Assembly (NCBI GenBank): GCA_026417675.1 | Contig: JAOACV010000023.1 | Span: 1 to 7,384 of the forward strand | Length of the DNA stretch: 7,384 nucleotides | Reading direction: 5' to 3' | Origin: Verrucomicrobiia bacterium | GTDB lineage: Bacteria > Verrucomicrobiota > Verrucomicrobiia > CAIQCK01 | Part shown: piece after piece, positions 4,979 to 7,384 of the stretch | Layout of the letters: each line of letters begins with the position of its first letter | Numbering within the stretch: position 1 is the stretch's first letter | The notes under the pieces: generated by a model | Told to the model about the DNA's origin: nothing | The model's input: the letters and a program-made list of their open reading frames with translations, nothing else | The model's database searches: none | Translations under genes and position numbers: made by a program

Positions 4979-7228
4979 ATGAAAATCTCTCCTTTCGCGT
5001 GTCGTTTGGTGGTGGTGGCGTTTTCTACCAGTGCCCTCGCGCCGACCCAAATGCGAGCCGCCAGAATCGAGCCGGCTCCGTGGGGACCGGATGTGGTCGC
5101 GCAGGAACTGCTGGCAGCGCCGTGCGATCCCACGTTCGAATCGGTGGCGGGGCGGTTCCCGATGTTGCAGTTGCCGCGCGAGGCGCTGGGTGTTCCCGAA
5201 GGACGCGACGAGTTTGTTTTGCTGCCCGACGGCAGCCTTGAAGTTTCCAACTCGCATACGCACGAAGCGCCGGAGAATTGCGCCACGATTTACTTCCTGC
5301 TCGGTCAGGAGAAGCAACGGTTCGGTCAGGGAATCGCGCCTGATGCCAAGCGGTTGGTCGAGGGGTATCTGCCGATGGTCATCACGCCGTTTGCTCACGG
5401 CGGGTTGCAGTATGAGCAAACCGTTTTTGCGTGGACGGAGAAAATGGCGCCGGACCCGGACGCGCGGCTTTGGGCCTACGTTGCGTTGACGGTGAAAAAT
5501 CCCGGCGATCAACGGCGCTCCGTGCCGGTGCTGTGCGCGGCGGATTGCGGTTTGCCGCCCATTCATGTTGAGGCGGGGCACTGGACGCTGGAAGTGCCGG
5601 CGCGAAGCGCGAAAAGTTTGTTTTTGAAAATCCCCTACGACGGCACGTTGCCGCGACAGGAAACGCCCGTCTTGCCGAAAGGCCGAAAACCGAGCCGCTT
5701 TGCGCAGGAACCGTATTGCGGCGGATTTCGCGGCGTGGAAACGGTCAGCGAATCGGAATACCGGCGACGATTCAAGGAAGTGGCCGACACCTGGCGAACA
5801 TTGTGCAATCGCGGAATGCAGATTCGCGTGGCGGAAGAGCGCGTCAACAACGCCTATCGCGCTTTGAAGGGCTACACGTTCCTGTGCGTGGACAAGCGGG
5901 ACGGGAATTTTTTGCCGCACGACGGCGCGGGATTTTACGAGGATGTCTGGGGCGTGTGCGCATCGGTGTATTGCCAGATGCTCGATGCTCACGGCTATCA
6001 CAAGGAAGCCCAACGCTACCTGGAGTCGTTGGCTTCGCGCGTCAGTCCCGAAGGCGAATTCGTAACGCGGTTCGGGCTGTGCGATCACGGGGCGTTGTTG
6101 ATGGCGTTGGCGGAACATTACCGTTACACGCAGGACCGCGAGTTTCTCCGGCGAATGGCGCCCACGATGATTCGCGTGTGCCAGTTCGTGGCGAAACGGC
6201 GCGCCGAACAGAAAGCGGTCGCCGACCCGGACTCTGTCACCTACGGCCTGATCAAATATCCGCCGAGCGGCGATTATCGAGAGCCGGACTGGAACATCAT
6301 GGGCGACGCCTACGTGTGCGTCGGACTGGAAGCGGCAGCGAATGTTTTGGAAACCATTGGTCTTGCCGAAGCGAAGACGATTGCGCAGGAAGCCGCTTCC
6401 TATCGGGCCGACCTGAGTCGCGTGATGGATCGCTCGATCATCGAGCGCGACGGGACGCGGCTGTTGCCGATTTTGCCGGCCACGCAAGGCTGGCTGAAAC
6501 AAGCCAACTACGGCGCCTACGGCTACTACACGTTGTTCGCCTCGATGTTGCTGGAGACCGGTTTCCTGCCCGTTGACGATCCGCGCGTGACCTTGGTCAA
6601 AAACGCCTTGGAACAACGTGGTGGCCTTATCGCCGGTGTCTGCGCTTTACAGTCGTTCTTGTCCAAGAGGCCGGAAACCTGCCACGGTTTCGGCTACGGC
6701 TACTGGCTGACCTGCTTGCGACGCGATGAAGCCAAACGGGCGATTCTCGGTTTCTACTCGACGATGGCGCTGGGCATGACCCGCAGCACGCACGGCGGCG
6801 TTGAACACCCGTATCTCGACGGCCAGAATCCGCACACCATTCCGCATCTGCGCACCGGCTCGCAGTTCCTGCGATTGCTGCGCATGATGCTCGTGCGCGA
6901 GGAAGGCCGCGAAATGATTCTTGCTCAAGGCGTGCCGCAACATTGGCTCCGACACGGTCAGACGGTGAGCATCCAGAACGCGCCTACTTACTTCGGGCCG
7001 CTCAATTACCGGATTCGGTCTTTGACCGATCAAGGGCGAATCCTCGTCGAGATTGACCCGCCGAAACGAAACCCACCAACGACCATTGTGTTGTGTCTCC
7101 GCCATCCCCAAGGCGCGCCCATTCGCGCCGTGCGAGTCAACGGCCAGCCCATCCACGACTTTGGCGCCGACCGCGTGCAACTCGCCCCAAGCCGAAAGAA
7201 AGTCAAAGTGGACGTGTTCTACCAATGA
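4979..7228 (+). CDS. Secreted six-hairpin, (alpha/alpha)6-barrel glycoside hydrolase-like protein
   Basis: 749 residues, intact from ATG to TGA. Seen: a signal peptide (MKISPFACRLVVVAFSTSALA, cleavage likely between residues 20 and 28); a beta-rich N-terminal domain (about 30-255); a helical linker (about 260-300); a helical repeat domain (about 300-650) with alternating small/aromatic helices such as DHGALLMALAEHY; and a C-terminal beta domain (about 655-749) with WLRHGQTVSIQNAPTYFGPL and RAVRVNGQPI. That order, beta-sandwich then (alpha/alpha)6 barrel then beta-sandwich, is known from six-hairpin glycosidases such as GH78, GH95 and GH65 relatives and from many unclassified Verrucomicrobiota/Planctomycetota proteins. 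Candidate catalytic acids, chosen only because they sit in polar loops at helix ends, are Glu321/Asp322 (YEDVWG), Asp437 (EPDWN) and Glu609 (GGVEHPY). I infer a periplasmic or secreted glycan-cleaving enzyme of unknown substrate. Same strand as the barrel protein at 756 but 1.3 kb away behind decayed DNA, so it probably has its own promoter. No Shine-Dalgarno; the start is chosen because the signal peptide begins there. Confidence 0.85.
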   Translation: MKISPFACRLVVVAFSTSALAPTQMRAARIEPAPWGPDVVAQELLAAPCDPTFESVAGRFPMLQLPREALGVPEGRDEFVLLPDGSLEVSNSHTHEAPENCATIYFLLGQEKQRFGQGIAPDAKRLVEGYLPMVITPFAHGGLQYEQTVFAWTEKMAPDPDARLWAYVALTVKNPGDQRRSVPVLCAADCGLPPIHVEAGHWTLEVPARSAKSLFLKIPYDGTLPRQETPVLPKGRKPSRFAQEPYCGGFRGVETVSESEYRRRFKEVADTWRTLCNRGMQIRVAEERVNNAYRALKGYTFLCVDKRDGNFLPHDGAGFYEDVWGVCASVYCQMLDAHGYHKEAQRYLESLASRVSPEGEFVTRFGLCDHGALLMALAEHYRYTQDREFLRRMAPTMIRVCQFVAKRRAEQKAVADPDSVTYGLIKYPPSGDYREPDWNIMGDAYVCVGLEAAANVLETIGLAEAKTIAQEAASYRADLSRVMDRSIIERDGTRLLPILPATQGWLKQANYGAYGYYTLFASMLLETGFLPVDDPRVTLVKNALEQRGGLIAGVCALQSFLSKRPETCHGFGYGYWLTCLRRDEAKRAILGFYSTMALGMTRSTHGGVEHPYLDGQNPHTIPHLRTGSQFLRLLRMMLVREEGREMILAQGVPQHWLRHGQTVSIQNAPTYFGPLNYRIRSLTDQGRILVEIDPPKRNPPTTIVLCLRHPQGAPIRAVRVNGQPIHDFGADRVQLAPSRKKVKVDVFYQ

Positions 7229-7384
7229 CAGCCAGTCGGGGCTGCTCTGGAAAAAACCTTTCCGCGCGTTGCCCCAGGCTCGCGGTTGGAATTTTGTGGA
7301 CGCTCTCGATTTCACCGCCCCGGCAAGAGCACGGTTGATGAGTTGGAGCACGGTTTTTGCTTGCGCAACAATTCGGCGTTCAAT
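7229..7384. other. Right-edge segment without a supportable gene
   Basis: The 156 bases after the TGA hold short open frames on both strands that run off the edge, for instance a plus-strand ATG at 7337 (MSWSTVFACATIRRS) and a minus-strand frame ending at 7312 (LNAELLRKQKPCSNSS). None is long enough to choose between. No clear terminator hairpin follows the upstream gene. Confidence 0.4.

Noticed and set aside
4856..6616. 586-codon minus-strand frame opposite the six-hairpin gene
   Set aside because: Arg/His/Gln-rich antisense composition with no signal peptide or motif; the plus strand has the coherent protein.
7312..7384. Partial genes at the right edge on either strand
   Set aside because: Each candidate has fewer than 25 codons in view and they conflict with one another; no basis for choosing.

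Overview
This GC-rich window most likely comes from a member of the Verrucomicrobiota or a related PVC-group bacterium, probably environmental. Three things point there: two large exported sugar-active-type proteins of an architecture common in Verrucomicrobiota and Planctomycetota, a broken autotransporter-associated beta-strand-repeat gene of a kind abundant in Verrucomicrobiota, and no recognisable Shine-Dalgarno sequence before any of the three main genes. The taxonomic call is an inference from protein style, not a database match.

Layout. (1) 1-648, minus strand: the N-terminal 216 codons of a PEP mutase/isocitrate lyase superfamily enzyme, cut by the window's left edge; it keeps the catalytic Cys loop and the Mg-binding Asp pair. 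(2) 649-755: a 107-bp divergent intergenic space. (3) 756-3659, plus strand: a secreted protein of about 967 residues with an N-terminal beta-rich domain, a clan GH-A-like TIM barrel and a C-terminal beta domain. Both positions where the catalytic Glu residues should stand carry Ser, so it looks like a pseudo-glycosidase. Its 3' end is also odd: a seven-G run, an out-of-frame TAG just after it, and a long hairpin right behind that TAG. (4) 3593-3775, plus strand: a short start-less open frame that looks like the tail of a lost gene. (5) 3813 to about 4719, minus strand: a multiply frameshifted and nonsense-interrupted remnant of an autotransporter passenger, ending where the outer-membrane beta-barrel should begin. 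(6) about 4720-4978: non-coding, with small inverted repeats. (7) 4979-7228, plus strand: an intact secreted 749-residue protein with the domain plan of an (alpha/alpha)6-barrel glycoside hydrolase. (8) 7229-7384: no gene that can be supported.

How it fits together. The two exported proteins lie on the same strand and could act on the same polysaccharide or oligosaccharide, but 1.3 kb of decayed sequence separates them, so a shared operon is not shown. The lyase is divergent and may be metabolically unrelated. The segment from about 3580 to 4720 reads as a decay zone holding scraps of at least two lost genes. I found no tRNA, rRNA, CRISPR array or intact mobile element.
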